64,000 nt of DNA from CAVOJY01 sp963696405 (GCA_963696405.1 CAVOJY010000004.1:62001-126000), one strand, 5' to 3'; positions 26,823-35,368 are shown, counted from the stretch's first letter. The notes: generated by a model from the letters alone, not told the origin. Made by a program: numbers and translations.

Positions 26823-27176
26823 TCAGACAAGCTCGATCTGAACGATCGGGGCCGCGTCGCCGGTCCGCTGCCCGAGGCGCACGATGCGGGTGAACCCCGA
26901 TGTCCGGCCGGCGTACTTCGGGGCGATCTCGCGGAAGAGCTTGTCGACGACGAGGGGCTCGTTCGGCAGCTCGGCCACCACCCGGCGGCGCGCGTCCACC
27001 GACCCGTCACGCGCGAGCGTGATCATGCGCTCGATCTGGCCGCGGACCTCCTTGGCCTTTGCCTCGGTGGTCTTCACCTGCTCGTAGCGCAGAACCGAAA
27101 CCACCAGGTTCCGATAGAGCGCCATGCGGGGTCCGTGCTTTCGGCCCAGCTTCCGGCCGTCGATCCGATGGGCCAT
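26823..27176 (-). CDS. rplQ: 50S ribosomal protein L17
   Basis: 117 residues, normal length. Seen: RKLGRKHGPRMALYRNLV, the basic loop RYEQVKTTEAKAKEVR and GFTRIVRLGQRTGDAAPIV. It starts three bases after rpoA, at the end of the alpha operon. A 103-bp gap with no visible feature separates it from truA. Confidence 0.98.
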   Translation of the reverse strand: MAHRIDGRKLGRKHGPRMALYRNLVVSVLRYEQVKTTEAKAKEVRGQIERMITLARDGSVDARRRVVAELPNEPLVVDKLFREIAPKYAGRTSGFTRIVRLGQRTGDAAPIVQIELV

Positions 27177-27179
27177 CGC

Positions 27180-28235
27180 CTAGGCCTCCCTGTCGTCGAA
27201 CGGGGCTTCTCCCTCGTCGACCTCGCTCGCCTCGCCTTCGGCGTCCTCGGCGTCTTCGGCGTCCTCGGACAGATCGTCGGCGGCCTCCATGGCGCCCTCG
27301 TCGAGCGGGGGCAGGAAGCCACGCATCCGGAGCCGCTCCTTCATCTCGTCGAGCGACTTCCTCCCGAAATTGCGCATCCGCAGGAGGTCGTCGTCACTGA
27401 GCTGCAGGAGCTGCCCGACCTTGACGATGTTGTTCCGTTTGAGCGAGTTGTAGGCCCGCATCGGGAGATCCAGCTCCTCGATCGGCATCTCCAGCATGTT
27501 CGCCGGGAGCGATGGAGCCGATGAGCCCGCGCGGTCGCCCGCCGGTGCCGCCCGTCCCGTCCGAGTGAACAGGCTGAACTGGCCGATGAGGATGTCGGCG
27601 GCCTTCGAGAGGGCCTCCCCGGGCGTGATGGTGCCGTCCGTCTCGATCTCGAGCGTCAGCTTGTCGTAGTTCGTCATCTGGCCGACGCGCGTGTTCTCGA
27701 CACTGTAGTTGACCTTGCGAACGGGGCTGAAGATCGCGTCCACCGGGATGACGCCGATGGGCAGCGGTTCCGAACGATCCGCACCGAGGTACCCGATTCC
27801 GCTTTCGACGGTGAGGTCCATCTCGAGCGTCACGTCGTCGGAATCGAGCGTGCAGATGTGGAGGTCGGGGTTGATGATCTCCACCTCCGCGGAGGGGGCG
27901 ATGTCGGCGGCGGCAACCTCCCCGGCGCCGACCTTCACCAGCCGCAGCTGCACCGGGTGGTCCGGCGCGTAGCTCTTGAGGCGAAGCATCTTCAGGTTGA
28001 GGACGAGCTGGGTGACGTCCTCCTTCACCCCGGTGATCGTGCTGAACTCGTGGTAAACGTCGCGGATCTGGACGGCGGTGATGGCGGCGCCCTCGAGCGA
28101 CGATACGAGGACCCGACGCAGGGCGTTCCCGAGCGTGACGCCATAGCCCGCGGGCAGCGGGCTGGCTTCGTATTTCGCGAAGAAGGTGCCCTCGGACTCG
28201 ACCGATTCGATCTGGGGGCTTTCGAGCTCAATCAT
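27180..28235 (-). CDS. rpoA: RNA polymerase alpha subunit
   Basis: 351 residues. The N-terminal dimerisation domain shows PLPAGYGVTLGNALRRVLVS and GEALSKAADILIGQF. The C-terminal domain (about residues 245-310), which contacts UP elements and activators, shows DLPMRAYNSLKRNNI and LLRMRNFGRKSLDEMKERL. A 35-residue acidic tail made of EDAEDAE-type repeats follows, longer than in E. coli. It lies six bases after rpsD. Confidence 0.98.
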   Translation of the reverse strand: MIELESPQIESVESEGTFFAKYEASPLPAGYGVTLGNALRRVLVSSLEGAAITAVQIRDVYHEFSTITGVKEDVTQLVLNLKMLRLKSYAPDHPVQLRLVKVGAGEVAAADIAPSAEVEIINPDLHICTLDSDDVTLEMDLTVESGIGYLGADRSEPLPIGVIPVDAIFSPVRKVNYSVENTRVGQMTNYDKLTLEIETDGTITPGEALSKAADILIGQFSLFTRTGRAAPAGDRAGSSAPSLPANMLEMPIEELDLPMRAYNSLKRNNIVKVGQLLQLSDDDLLRMRNFGRKSLDEMKERLRMRGFLPPLDEGAMEAADDLSEDAEDAEDAEGEASEVDEGEAPFDDREA

Positions 28236-28241
28236 CCTCGC

Positions 28242-28868
28242 CTACCTCGAGTAGTACTCGATGACGAGCTGCTCGTTGAGCTCAGCCGGCATCTGGTCGC
28301 GGCGGGGGGCAGAAAGAACCGAGCCGGTCAGCTTGTCCGCGTCCACGCTGACCCACTCCGGCCGCACGGCGGCGCCGATGTTCACCTTGGCCATCTTGAA
28401 CGGCTCGAGCGAGCGGTGGCTCTCACGCACGTCGATGCGGTCACCGGCCTTCACCTGGAACGAGGGGATGTTCGTGGCGCGCCCGTTCACTGCGAAATGA
28501 GCATGGCCCACCAGCTGCCGGGCCTGCGCGCGGCTGGTTGCGAAGCCCATTCGGAACACGACGTTGTCGAGCCGCATCTCGAGCAGCCGGAGGAGGTTCT
28601 CACCGGTCACGCCGGGGCGGCTGCGGGCGACCTCGAAGTAGCCCTTGAACTGCCGTTCGAGCACGGCGTACGTGCGGCGGAACTTCTGCTTCTCGCGGAG
28701 GTGAACGCCATACTCCGACACCTTGCGGCGGCGAATGCCGTGTTGCCCCGGAGGGCTCGGGCGGCGCTCAACGGCGCAGCGCTTCGAGTAGCAGCGGGAG
28801 CCCTTGAGGAAGAGCTTCGTTCCCTCGCGCCGGCAGAGCCGGCAGACGGACTCGGTGTAGCGGGCCAT
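28242..28868 (-). CDS. rpsD: 30S ribosomal protein S4, zinc-binding form
   Basis: 208 residues. Primary 16S rRNA binder and likely operon regulator by analogy with E. coli. The N terminus has four cysteines in two pairs (CRLC and CYSKRC), the Zn-binding form. The S4 RNA-binding domain follows with RLDNVVFRMGFATSRAQARQ and VGHAHFAVNGRATNIPS, and the end is IEYYSR. Confidence 0.98.
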   Translation of the reverse strand: MARYTESVCRLCRREGTKLFLKGSRCYSKRCAVERRPSPPGQHGIRRRKVSEYGVHLREKQKFRRTYAVLERQFKGYFEVARSRPGVTGENLLRLLEMRLDNVVFRMGFATSRAQARQLVGHAHFAVNGRATNIPSFQVKAGDRIDVRESHRSLEPFKMAKVNIGAAVRPEWVSVDADKLTGSVLSAPRRDQMPAELNEQLVIEYYSR

Positions 28869-28880
28869 GCGTCCTCTCCC

Positions 28881-29276
28881 CTAGACCCGCCGCCGCTTTG
28901 GCGGGCGACAGCCGTTGTGCGGGATCGGCGTCATGTCGGTGATGGCGGTGATCTCCAGGCCCGCGGCCTGGAGCGACCGGACGGCCTGCTCGCGGCCGGC
29001 GCCCGGTCCCTTGACGAACACCTCGATCTGCCGCATCCCGTGCTCCATGGCCCGGCGGGCGGCCCCATCGGCGGCGAGGGCGGCAGCGTATGGCGTGCTC
29101 TTGCGCGATCCCTTGAAGCCCGCGGTTCCCGCGCTCCCCCAGGAGATCGCGTTGCCTGTCGGGTCGGTGATCGTGATGATCGTGTTGTTGAACGACGCCT
29201 GGATGTGCGCGTGCCCCGTGGGCACGTTCTTCCGCTCGCGACGCCGCGTCTTGGTGGCGCGCTTCCGTTCAGCCAT
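28881..29276 (-). CDS. rpsK: 30S ribosomal protein S11
   Basis: 131 residues. Seen: GHAHIQASFNNTIITITD, GSAGTAGFKGSRKSTPYAA, VFVKGPGAGREQAVRSL and DMTPIPHNGCRPPKRRRV, the conserved platform-binding end. It has a lysine/arginine-rich N terminus and sits 21 bp after rpsM in the alpha operon order infA-rpmJ-rpsM-rpsK-rpsD-rpoA-rplQ. Confidence 0.98.
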   Translation of the reverse strand: MAERKRATKTRRRERKNVPTGHAHIQASFNNTIITITDPTGNAISWGSAGTAGFKGSRKSTPYAAALAADGAARRAMEHGMRQIEVFVKGPGAGREQAVRSLQAAGLEITAITDMTPIPHNGCRPPKRRRV

Positions 29277-29297
29277 TCGTGGGCTACCCGCTCCTCG

Positions 29298-29669
29298 CTA
29301 CTTCTTGCGCCGGACGCCCACGGTCCGCTTGGGGCCGCGGCGCTGCCGTGCGTTGGTCTTCGTGCGCTGCCCGCGAACGGGCAGGTTCCGACGATGCCGG
29401 AGGCCCCGGTAGGAGCCGATCTCCTGCAGCCGCTTGATGTTGAGCGCCACCTCACGCCGGAGGTCGCCCTCGACCTTGTGACGGCGGTCGATGATCTCGC
29501 GCAATCGGCCGACCTGATCATCCGTCAGGTCGCGCACTCGCGTGTCAGGGTTGACATTCGCCTGGGCAAGGAGGGCCTGGCTCGATGGCAGCCCGATCCC
29601 GAAGATGTACGTGAGGGCGATCTCCACCCGTTTCTCACGGGGGAGGTCAACGCCTGCGATTCGTGCCAC
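29298..29669 (-). CDS. rpsM: 30S ribosomal protein S13
   Basis: 123 residues, in the 30S head, contacting P-site tRNA and bridges to L5. Seen: RIAGVDLPREKRVEIALTYI, FGIGLPSSQALL, YRGLRHRRNLPVRGQRTKTN and a basic tail ending RKK. It starts nine bases after rpmJ ends. Confidence 0.98.
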   Translation of the reverse strand: MARIAGVDLPREKRVEIALTYIFGIGLPSSQALLAQANVNPDTRVRDLTDDQVGRLREIIDRRHKVEGDLRREVALNIKRLQEIGSYRGLRHRRNLPVRGQRTKTNARQRRGPKRTVGVRRKK

Positions 29670-29678
29670 TCCTGCTCC

Positions 29679-29792
29679 TTAGCCCTGGCGCTGCTTGTGC
29701 TTCGGGTTGCTGCAGAGGACCATCACCGTGCCGCGGCGCCTGATGATCTTGCAGCGCTCGCAGCGCGCCTTGACCGACGCTCGGACCTTCAC
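29679..29792 (-). CDS. rpmJ: 50S ribosomal protein L36
   Basis: 37 residues from GTG 29792 to TAA 29679: MKVRASVKARCERCKII at the start and CSNPKHKQRQG at the end. The zinc ligands C-x2-C and C-x4-H are complete, so this is the Zn form. It lies between infA and rpsM, ten bases after infA. Confidence 0.97.
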   Translation of the reverse strand: MKVRASVKARCERCKIIRRRGTVMVLCSNPKHKQRQG

Positions 29793-29802
29793 TCTTCCCT
29801 GC

Positions 29803-30021
29803 CTACTTCAAGCGATACGTGATTCGCCCGCGCGAGAGGTCGTAGGGCGACAACTCGACGCGGACCCGGTCGCCGGGGAGGATCCGGATGAAGTTCATCC
29901 GCAGCTTGCCACTGATGTGGGCGAGAACCCGGTGTCCGCTGTCCAGTTCGACTGCGAACATCGTATTGGGGAGCGATTCGATGACCGTTCCCTCTACTTC
30001 GATGGCGTCCTTCTTGCCCAC
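29803..30021 (-). CDS. infA: Translation initiation factor IF-1
   Basis: 72 residues, a single OB fold that binds the 30S A site. Seen: KKDAIEVEGTVIESLPNTMF, GHRVLAHISGKLRMNFIRIL and GDRVRVELSPYDLSRGRITY. It is first in its transcript, preceded by the promoter at 30096-30125 and a hairpin leader. Confidence 0.98.
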   Translation of the reverse strand: MGKKDAIEVEGTVIESLPNTMFAVELDSGHRVLAHISGKLRMNFIRILPGDRVRVELSPYDLSRGRITYRLK

Positions 30022-30060
30022 GGGCTGGTGCGGGAACCTCCCTGCGGCGATTCATGGGCA

Positions 30061-30084
30061 TGCCGTGCCCAAGCGGGCATGGCA
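30061..30084 (-). other. Hairpin at the 5' end of the infA leader
   Basis: On the minus strand TGCCATGCCC and GGGCACGGCA pair over ten positions with one mismatch around a GCTT loop. With initiation predicted near 30089, the hairpin would start within a few bases of the 5' end of the RNA. It could stabilise the message or serve in control. Confidence 0.55.
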
Positions 30085-30095
30085 CGCGAAAAGTG

Positions 30096-30125
30096 AGTGT
30101 ATCAGAGCAACCTCCCGGCCGACAA
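30096..30125 (-). promoter_or_regulatory. Sigma70-type promoter for infA and the alpha operon
   Basis: Minus strand TTGTCG (30120-30125), 18-base spacer, TACACT (30096-30101). It lies in the 113-bp gap between the map stop and infA, so infA-rpmJ-rpsM-rpsK-rpsD-rpoA-rplQ can be transcribed apart from the spc group. Confidence 0.5.
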
Positions 30126-30134
30126 CCACCGCCT

Positions 30135-30935
30135 TCATGTCGCCACCCGCCACGCTGCCGGATCGTTCGTGGTGAGGACTTCGGGGCCCTCCGGCAGGAC
30201 CACCAGGGTCTCCTCCCAGTGGGACGCCAGGCTGCCGTCCGCCGTGCGCACCGTCCAGCCGTCCTCCTTCACCTGGCAGGCGTACCCACCCAGGGTAAAC
30301 ATCGGCTCGATCGCCAGGCAGAGCCCCGGCTCGAGTTTGCGGCCGCGGCCCGACGTCCGGTAGTTCGGCACGGGCGGCTCCTCGTGCATCTCCGAGCCGA
30401 TGCCATGTCCGACGTACTCGCGGACCACGCCGAAACGGCCGGCCAGGGCGACGTCCTCGACGGCCGCCGAGATGTCCCACAGGTGGTTGCCGATCGTTGC
30501 CGCACGGACACCGGCGATCGTCGCCTGCCTGGTCGCCTCGACGAGCTCACGGGTGCGGGGCGGGCCGTCGCCGACCACCCACGACCGGGCGGCGTCACCG
30601 TGCCAGCCATGCACGATCGCACCGACGTCGATCGAGACGATCTGCCCGGCCTCGATTCGCCGGCCGGTCGGGATGCCGTGCACGACCTCGTCATCGACAG
30701 AGACGCACGTCGCGTGGCGGTACGGGCCCCCGGCGCCCGGAACCCCGATGAACGACGGCGTGGCACCGGCTCGACGGATGAACTCGTCCGCCAGGCGGTC
30801 GAGGTCCGACGCGGTGACCCCGGGTCGCACCTGCTCGTCGAGCAGGTCCAGCACGTCGGCAACGATCCGGCCGGCGTGGCGCATCTGCTCGATCTGCGAG
30901 CGCGACTTCAGGGTGACCCGCCGTCCGGCGATCAT
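30135..30935 (-). CDS. map: Methionine aminopeptidase, type I
   Basis: 266 residues, removes N-terminal Met from nascent chains. The metal ligands of the family are visible: D in IVSIDVGAIVHG, D in WHGDAARSW, H in YVGHGIGSEMHEEP, E in LAIEPMFTLGG and E near the end in SHWEETLVV. The ATG at 30935 overlaps the adk stop (ATGA). secY-adk-map-infA is a classical order. Confidence 0.97.
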   Translation of the reverse strand: MIAGRRVTLKSRSQIEQMRHAGRIVADVLDLLDEQVRPGVTASDLDRLADEFIRRAGATPSFIGVPGAGGPYRHATCVSVDDEVVHGIPTGRRIEAGQIVSIDVGAIVHGWHGDAARSWVVGDGPPRTRELVEATRQATIAGVRAATIGNHLWDISAAVEDVALAGRFGVVREYVGHGIGSEMHEEPPVPNYRTSGRGRKLEPGLCLAIEPMFTLGGYACQVKEDGWTVRTADGSLASHWEETLVVLPEGPEVLTTNDPAAWRVAT

Positions 30936-31612
30936 CGCCGCCCGGCGCCTCCGGGCAGGTGGAGTTGGTCGCCAAGCGCGCGAAGGAGTGAGTCCTTCAC
31001 CTGGTCGAACTCCTGCTCGCCGTCCACCGTGAGCAGGACTCCCGCGTCCCGGTAGTAGTCCACCACGTCGAACATGGGAGGAAGCTGCTGTTCGAGCCGG
31101 GCGCGCACGGTTTCCGGCCGGTCGTCTTCGCGCTGGTAGAGCTCGCTGCCGTCGTAGTCGCAAACGCCGGGCACCTTCGGCGGCCCGTCGGTAGCGTGAA
31201 AGAGATGCCCGTTGGCCCGGCAGACCCAGCGCCCGGAGAGACGGCGTACCAGTTCCGCCTCCCGCACGCCGATGTAGACCGCCGCGGTCAGGCGCTGGCC
31301 TCGCCGGGCGAGCGAGGCGTCGAACGCCTCGGCCTGGGCGCGGGTCCGCGGGAAACCGTCGAGGACCACACCCGCGTCCGCATCCGGTCGTGAGAGGCGG
31401 TCGTCGATCATCCCGGTCACGACCGAGTCGGGGACGAGCGCGCCGCGACCCATGTACTTCTTCGCCTCTCGCCCCATGGGGCTTCCCTGCGCCACCGCCT
31501 CGCGGAACAGGTCGCCGGAGGCCACGTGGAGAAGGCCGAGCAGCTCGGCCAGCAGCTTCGCCCGGGTGCTCTTGCCGGCGCCCGGGGCGCCGAGCATGAC
31601 CAGGACCTTCAC
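30932..31612 (-). CDS. adk: Adenylate kinase
   Basis: 226 residues. It interconverts AMP, ATP and ADP. Seen: P-loop MLGAPGAGKST, VASGDLFREAV, VVLDGFPRTRAQAEAF and the LID with RLSGRWVC...YQREDDRPETVRARL. The LID is the long type, but its zinc site is incomplete: C-RANGH, then CDYD instead of the usual C-x2-C pairs. The GTG start at 31612 overlaps the secY stop (GTGA). Confidence 0.96.
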   Translation of the reverse strand: MKVLVMLGAPGAGKSTRAKLLAELLGLLHVASGDLFREAVAQGSPMGREAKKYMGRGALVPDSVVTGMIDDRLSRPDADAGVVLDGFPRTRAQAEAFDASLARRGQRLTAAVYIGVREAELVRRLSGRWVCRANGHLFHATDGPPKVPGVCDYDGSELYQREDDRPETVRARLEQQLPPMFDVVDYYRDAGVLLTVDGEQEFDQVKDSLLRALGDQLHLPGGAGRR

Positions 31613-32883
31613 TTGATGAACCCCTCGTACTGCCGCATCATCAGCTGGGCTTCCATCTGCTTCATCGTCTCCACCACCACGGACACCACGATGAGGAGCG
31701 CGGTACCGCCGAGCCCGAGCCCGCCGAGGCTGCTGAACATGCCAGACACGATGACCGGCATGACCGCGACGATGCCGAGGAACAGGGCGCCTGCCAGCGT
31801 GATGCGGAAGACCACCTTCTGCAAGTAGTCGCGGGTGGGCGTCCCGGGCCGGATGCCCGGGATGAACCCGCCGTTCTTTCTCAGGTTGTCGGCGGTTTCG
31901 TCCGGCTTGAACGTGAACGCCGTGTAGAAGTACGTGAAGCCCACGGTCAGCAGGAAGTAGAGACTGGCGTAGATCACCGGATTCTCGAAGAAGGCGCGGA
32001 CGAAGGTCGCGATCCCGGCCACGATGTCCACCTGCGATGTCTCGAAGTACGAGGCGATCTGCGCCGGGAAGAGGATGATGCTGACCGCGAAGATGATCGG
32101 GATGACGCCGGCCTGGTTCACGCGCAGTGGCAGGAACGTCGCGCCGCCCTGGTACATCCGGCGGCCGCGAACCCGGGAGGCGTACTGGATCGGGATCCGG
32201 CGCTGGCCTTCCTGGATGTACACGATGGCCGCGATGACCGCGGCGCCGACGACGACGAACAGCACCCCGGCCGTCCAGTCGGGCGACTCCAGGAAGCGGG
32301 CGATGGAGATCGGCACCCGGCCGACGATGCCGGCAAAGATGATGAAGCTGATGCCGTTGCCGATGCCCCGCTCGGTGATGAGCTCGCCGATCCACATGAG
32401 AAGCACAGTTCCCGCGGTCAGCGAGATGATCTGGGTCAGTGTCTCGATGCTCGTGATGTCGAAGACCTGGATGATCCCCTGGCTGTAGAGGATGGCAAGG
32501 AAGCCGTACGCCTGGAGCACGGCAAGCGGAACCGTCAGGTAGCGGGTGATCTGGTTGATCCTCTGGCGCCCGTACTCGCCCTCGCGTGAGAGCTGCTGCA
32601 GGCTGGGGATGACCCCCTGCATGAGCTGCATGATGATCGAGGCGTTGATGTACGGGTTCACGCCCATGCCCACGACCGAGAACGTGGACAAGCCGCCCCC
32701 GGAGAAGAGGTCGAGAAGGCCCAGGAGGGCGTTGTTGGCGAAGAAGTTGGACAGCGCGTCGCGATCAACTCCGGGAACCGGGATGTGCGCGAGGAGCCGG
32801 AAGATGATGAGGGCGCCCAGGACAAAGAGGATGCGCCGCCGGATGTCGGGGGCGCGGAAGGCGTTGACGAGGGCGTCGAACAC
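31609..32883 (-). CDS. secY: Preprotein translocase subunit SecY
   Basis: 424 residues, ten membrane segments, the protein-conducting channel with SecE (also in this window). Seen: LGALIIFRLLAHIPVPGVD, the plug region with LFSGGGLSTFSVVGMGVNPY, INQITRYLT and the cytosolic loop EGQRRIPIQYASRVRGRRMY. It starts six bases after rplO and overlaps adk. Confidence 0.98.
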   Translation of the reverse strand: MFDALVNAFRAPDIRRRILFVLGALIIFRLLAHIPVPGVDRDALSNFFANNALLGLLDLFSGGGLSTFSVVGMGVNPYINASIIMQLMQGVIPSLQQLSREGEYGRQRINQITRYLTVPLAVLQAYGFLAILYSQGIIQVFDITSIETLTQIISLTAGTVLLMWIGELITERGIGNGISFIIFAGIVGRVPISIARFLESPDWTAGVLFVVVGAAVIAAIVYIQEGQRRIPIQYASRVRGRRMYQGGATFLPLRVNQAGVIPIIFAVSIILFPAQIASYFETSQVDIVAGIATFVRAFFENPVIYASLYFLLTVGFTYFYTAFTFKPDETADNLRKNGGFIPGIRPGTPTRDYLQKVVFRITLAGALFLGIVAVMPVIVSGMFSSLGGLGLGGTALLIVVSVVVETMKQMEAQLMMRQYEGFIK

Positions 32884-32889
32884 GGTGCG

Positions 32890-33543
32890 CTACTCCGCTT
32901 CCGGCGCGCTCTCGGTGGGACCGGCGGCCCGCGTCCGGCGAGCCGGCTTCCGAGCCGGCGTGGCAGGCGGGGCCGGCGTCGCAGGCGGGGCCGACGCCTG
33001 CTCGTCCTCGACGCCGGTTTCCTCGGCCACGATGGCCGCGATGGCCTCCGCGGGGACTTCGGCGACCTGCGCGGTACCGCCCGCCGCCTCGATCTTGGCG
33101 GCGGCCGACTTGGTGAATGCGTCGGCGACGACGTGCAGGCGCACGGTGCAATCGCCGTGACCGAGGAGCTTCACCGGGCGCGGCACCCCGTGCTCGGTGC
33201 GGATCAGGCCTGCGGCGGCGAGGGTCTCGGGCGTCACGACGACCGGCGCGTCGCCGGCCAGCTGGCCCAGCCTGCCCGTCTCGACCGCCAGGGAGAGGCG
33301 CCCGACGTTCACCACCTCGTAGTCGATTCGCCAGCGGCGCTTGAAGCCACGCAGCTTCGGCACGCGCTGGGACAGCGGGGTCTGGCCGCCCTCGAAGAAC
33401 GGCGGGATGGAGGCACCGGCGCGGGACTTCTGACCCTTCGTGCCCCGGCCGGCGGTCTTGCCCTTGCCGGCCGCGATGCCACGGCCGACGCGGGTACGGC
33501 GGCGACGGGAACCGGGCGCCGGTCTCAGATCGTTCAGCTTCAT
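32890..33543 (-). CDS. rplO: 50S ribosomal protein L15 with C-terminal extension
   Basis: 217 residues against the usual 145-150. The core shows MKLNDLRPAPGSRRRRTRVG, GKGKTAGRGTKGQKSR and FEGGQTPLSQRVPKLRGFKR. After about residue 165 an Ala/Pro/Glu tail with APPATPAPPATPARK-type repeats follows, probably disordered and surface-exposed. It overlaps rpmD by four bases. Confidence 0.96.
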   Translation of the reverse strand: MKLNDLRPAPGSRRRRTRVGRGIAAGKGKTAGRGTKGQKSRAGASIPPFFEGGQTPLSQRVPKLRGFKRRWRIDYEVVNVGRLSLAVETGRLGQLAGDAPVVVTPETLAAAGLIRTEHGVPRPVKLLGHGDCTVRLHVVADAFTKSAAAKIEAAGGTAQVAEVPAEAIAAIVAEETGVEDEQASAPPATPAPPATPARKPARRTRAAGPTESAPEAE

Positions 33544-33854
33544 GCCCGCTCCTCCTCCGCGCCGGACGCGGGGCTCGGGGGCGCCGGCTCGTCGCCGTCG
33601 CTCCTGGGGGCGCGCTCCGCCGCGCCGGCGTGAGCCGCCTTCGACACGTGCCCTCGCGTGCGCTCGGGCGGGGCGATCTCCTCGACCTCCACCAGGAAGC
33701 GCACGGCGCGGACCATGCCCCGCGTTGCCGGGTTGTCGGGAACGTCGACGGTGTCGTTGATGCGCCGCAGGCCGAGCGCGCGAAGCGTCCCGCGGGTCTC
33801 CTTCGTGTAGCTGATCGGGCTCTTGCGGAGCCTCACCTTAAGCCTGGCCGGCAT
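33540..33854 (-). CDS. rpmD: 50S ribosomal protein L30 with C-terminal extension
   Basis: 104 residues against about 60. Core: ARLKVRLRKSPISYTKETRG and DTVDVPDNPATRGMVRAVRF, the family fold. The last 40 residues are Ala/Glu/Pro-rich. ATG 33854 was chosen over one seven codons upstream because it begins the conserved strand; it overlaps the rpsE end by 17 bases. Confidence 0.94.
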   Translation of the reverse strand: MPARLKVRLRKSPISYTKETRGTLRALGLRRINDTVDVPDNPATRGMVRAVRFLVEVEEIAPPERTRGHVSKAAHAGAAERAPRSDGDEPAPPSPASGAEEERA

Positions 33855-34380
33855 CGGAGATCCCCTGGCTGGCAACCTGCCCGGCGATGGAGCCGCGAAC
33901 CACGCGGCCGCGCATGGCGCTCACCTGCTCGGCGCTCCTCAGCGTCTTCAGGGCGGCGAGGGTGGCTCGCGTGACGTTCACCGGGTTCGTGGAGCCAAGC
34001 GTCTTGGAGAGGATGTCGCGGATCCCCGCGGCCTCGACCACCGCCCGCACGGATCCGCCGGCAATCACGCCCGTGCCCTTGGAGGCGGGCTTGAGCAGCA
34101 CGAGGCTGGCGCCATAGCGCTGCCGAATCTCGTGCGGGATCGTGGTGCCCACGAGCGGCACCAGGACGAGGTTCTTCTTCGCGTCCTCGACGCCCTTGCG
34201 GATGGACTCAGGGACCTCGCCGGCCTTGCCGAGGCCGACACCCACGTGGCCCGCGCCGTCACCGACGACCACCACGGCGCTGAAACTGAAGCGGCGGCCG
34301 CCCTTGACGACCTTGGCGACACGGTTGATCTGGACGACGCGCTCTTCCAGCGTCAGCCTGGCAGGGTCGATCCTCGCCAA
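33838..34380 (-). CDS. rpsE: 30S ribosomal protein S5
   Basis: 180 residues, decoding-fidelity protein. Double-stranded RNA-binding domain with ERVVQINRVAKVVKGGRRFS and VVVGDGAGHVGVGLGKAGEV, then the C-terminal domain with GTGVIAGGSVRAVVEAAGI and TLGSTNPVNVTRATLAAL. Located 18 bp after rplR. Confidence 0.98.
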   Translation of the reverse strand: MARIDPARLTLEERVVQINRVAKVVKGGRRFSFSAVVVVGDGAGHVGVGLGKAGEVPESIRKGVEDAKKNLVLVPLVGTTIPHEIRQRYGASLVLLKPASKGTGVIAGGSVRAVVEAAGIRDILSKTLGSTNPVNVTRATLAALKTLRSAEQVSAMRGRVVRGSIAGQVASQGISDAGQA

Positions 34381-34398
34381 CGGGGGCTCCTTTCGGTC

Positions 34399-34761
34399 CT
34401 AGAAGTCGAGGCCGGCCTTGCGGGCCGCCTCGGCGAGCGACTTCACCCGCCCGTGGTACTGGAAGCCGGCGCGGTCGAAGACGACGCGCCCCACGCCCGC
34501 GGCTTTCGCTCGCTCGGCGATGAGCGTGCCAACGGCGCGGGCGCGCTCGGTCTTGGTCCCCTCCGTCGACCGGAGATCCTTCTCCATGGTGGAGGCGGCC
34601 GCGATGGTACGGCCGGCGGTGTCGTCGATGACCTGGACGTAGATCTGGTTGAGGCTCCGGAAGACGGCCAGGCGCGGTCGGTCCGCCGTCCCCTTCAGCG
34701 TGAGACGGATCCGCTCGTGGCGCTTCTGTCGCGCGCCTGTCCTGGTGAGGGCCCTAGCCAT
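34399..34761 (-). CDS. rplR: 50S ribosomal protein L18
   Basis: 120 residues, binds 5S rRNA with L5. Seen: RIRLTLKGTADRPRLAVFRS, NQIYVQVIDDTAGRTIAAAS and VVFDRAGFQYHGRVKSLAEA. Normal length and position between rplF and rpsE. Confidence 0.98.
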   Translation of the reverse strand: MARALTRTGARQKRHERIRLTLKGTADRPRLAVFRSLNQIYVQVIDDTAGRTIAAASTMEKDLRSTEGTKTERARAVGTLIAERAKAAGVGRVVFDRAGFQYHGRVKSLAEAARKAGLDF

Positions 34762-34812
34762 GGCGTCCTGCGTTCTCCTGCGGTGTGGCGCGGGTCAGCC
34801 GGCCCGCGAGTG

Positions 34813-35364
34813 CTACTTCTTGCCGCCGATCTTGCCGGCCTTGCCGGCCTTGCGGCGGATGACCTCGCCCGCGTAGCGGACTCCCTTGCCCTTGTACGGC
34901 TCGGGCTTGCGCTTGGAGCGGACGTTTGCGGCGACCTGGCCGACGAGCTCCTTGTCGATGCCGACGACGGCCAGGCGCGTCGGGCTCTCCACCTCGAAGC
35001 TGACGCCGGCGGGCGGCGTCATCTCGACCGGGTGGCTGTAACCCAGGCTCAGCTGGAGGTTCTCGCCGACCTTCTGGGCGCGGTACCCCACACCGGTGAT
35101 CTCGAGCTGGCGACGATACCCTTCGGTCACGCCGGTCACCATGTTGGCGACGAGGGTGCGGGTGAGCCCGTGCAGCTGGCGAGAACGCTTGTCGTCACGG
35201 GGGCGTTCGACCCGCAGGACATCGCCGTCGCGGACCACGTGGAGATCGGGCGCCAGTTCGCGATGGAGTTCGCCCCGCGGGCCGACCACGGTGATGGATG
35301 TCCCCTCGAGGGTCACGTCGACGCCGGCGGGGACGGGGATTGGAAGACGGCCGATTCGCGACAT
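34813..35364 (-). CDS. rplF: 50S ribosomal protein L6
   Basis: 183 residues with the two related domains: SRIGRLPIPVPAGVDVTLEG, HGLTRTLVANMVTGVTEGY, then LSLGYSHPVEMTPP and the C-terminal PEPYKGKGVRYAGEVIRRKA. It starts four bases after rpsH; 51 bp separate it from rplR. Confidence 0.98.
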   Translation of the reverse strand: MSRIGRLPIPVPAGVDVTLEGTSITVVGPRGELHRELAPDLHVVRDGDVLRVERPRDDKRSRQLHGLTRTLVANMVTGVTEGYRRQLEITGVGYRAQKVGENLQLSLGYSHPVEMTPPAGVSFEVESPTRLAVVGIDKELVGQVAANVRSKRKPEPYKGKGVRYAGEVIRRKAGKAGKIGGKK

Positions 35365-35368
35365 CGGG

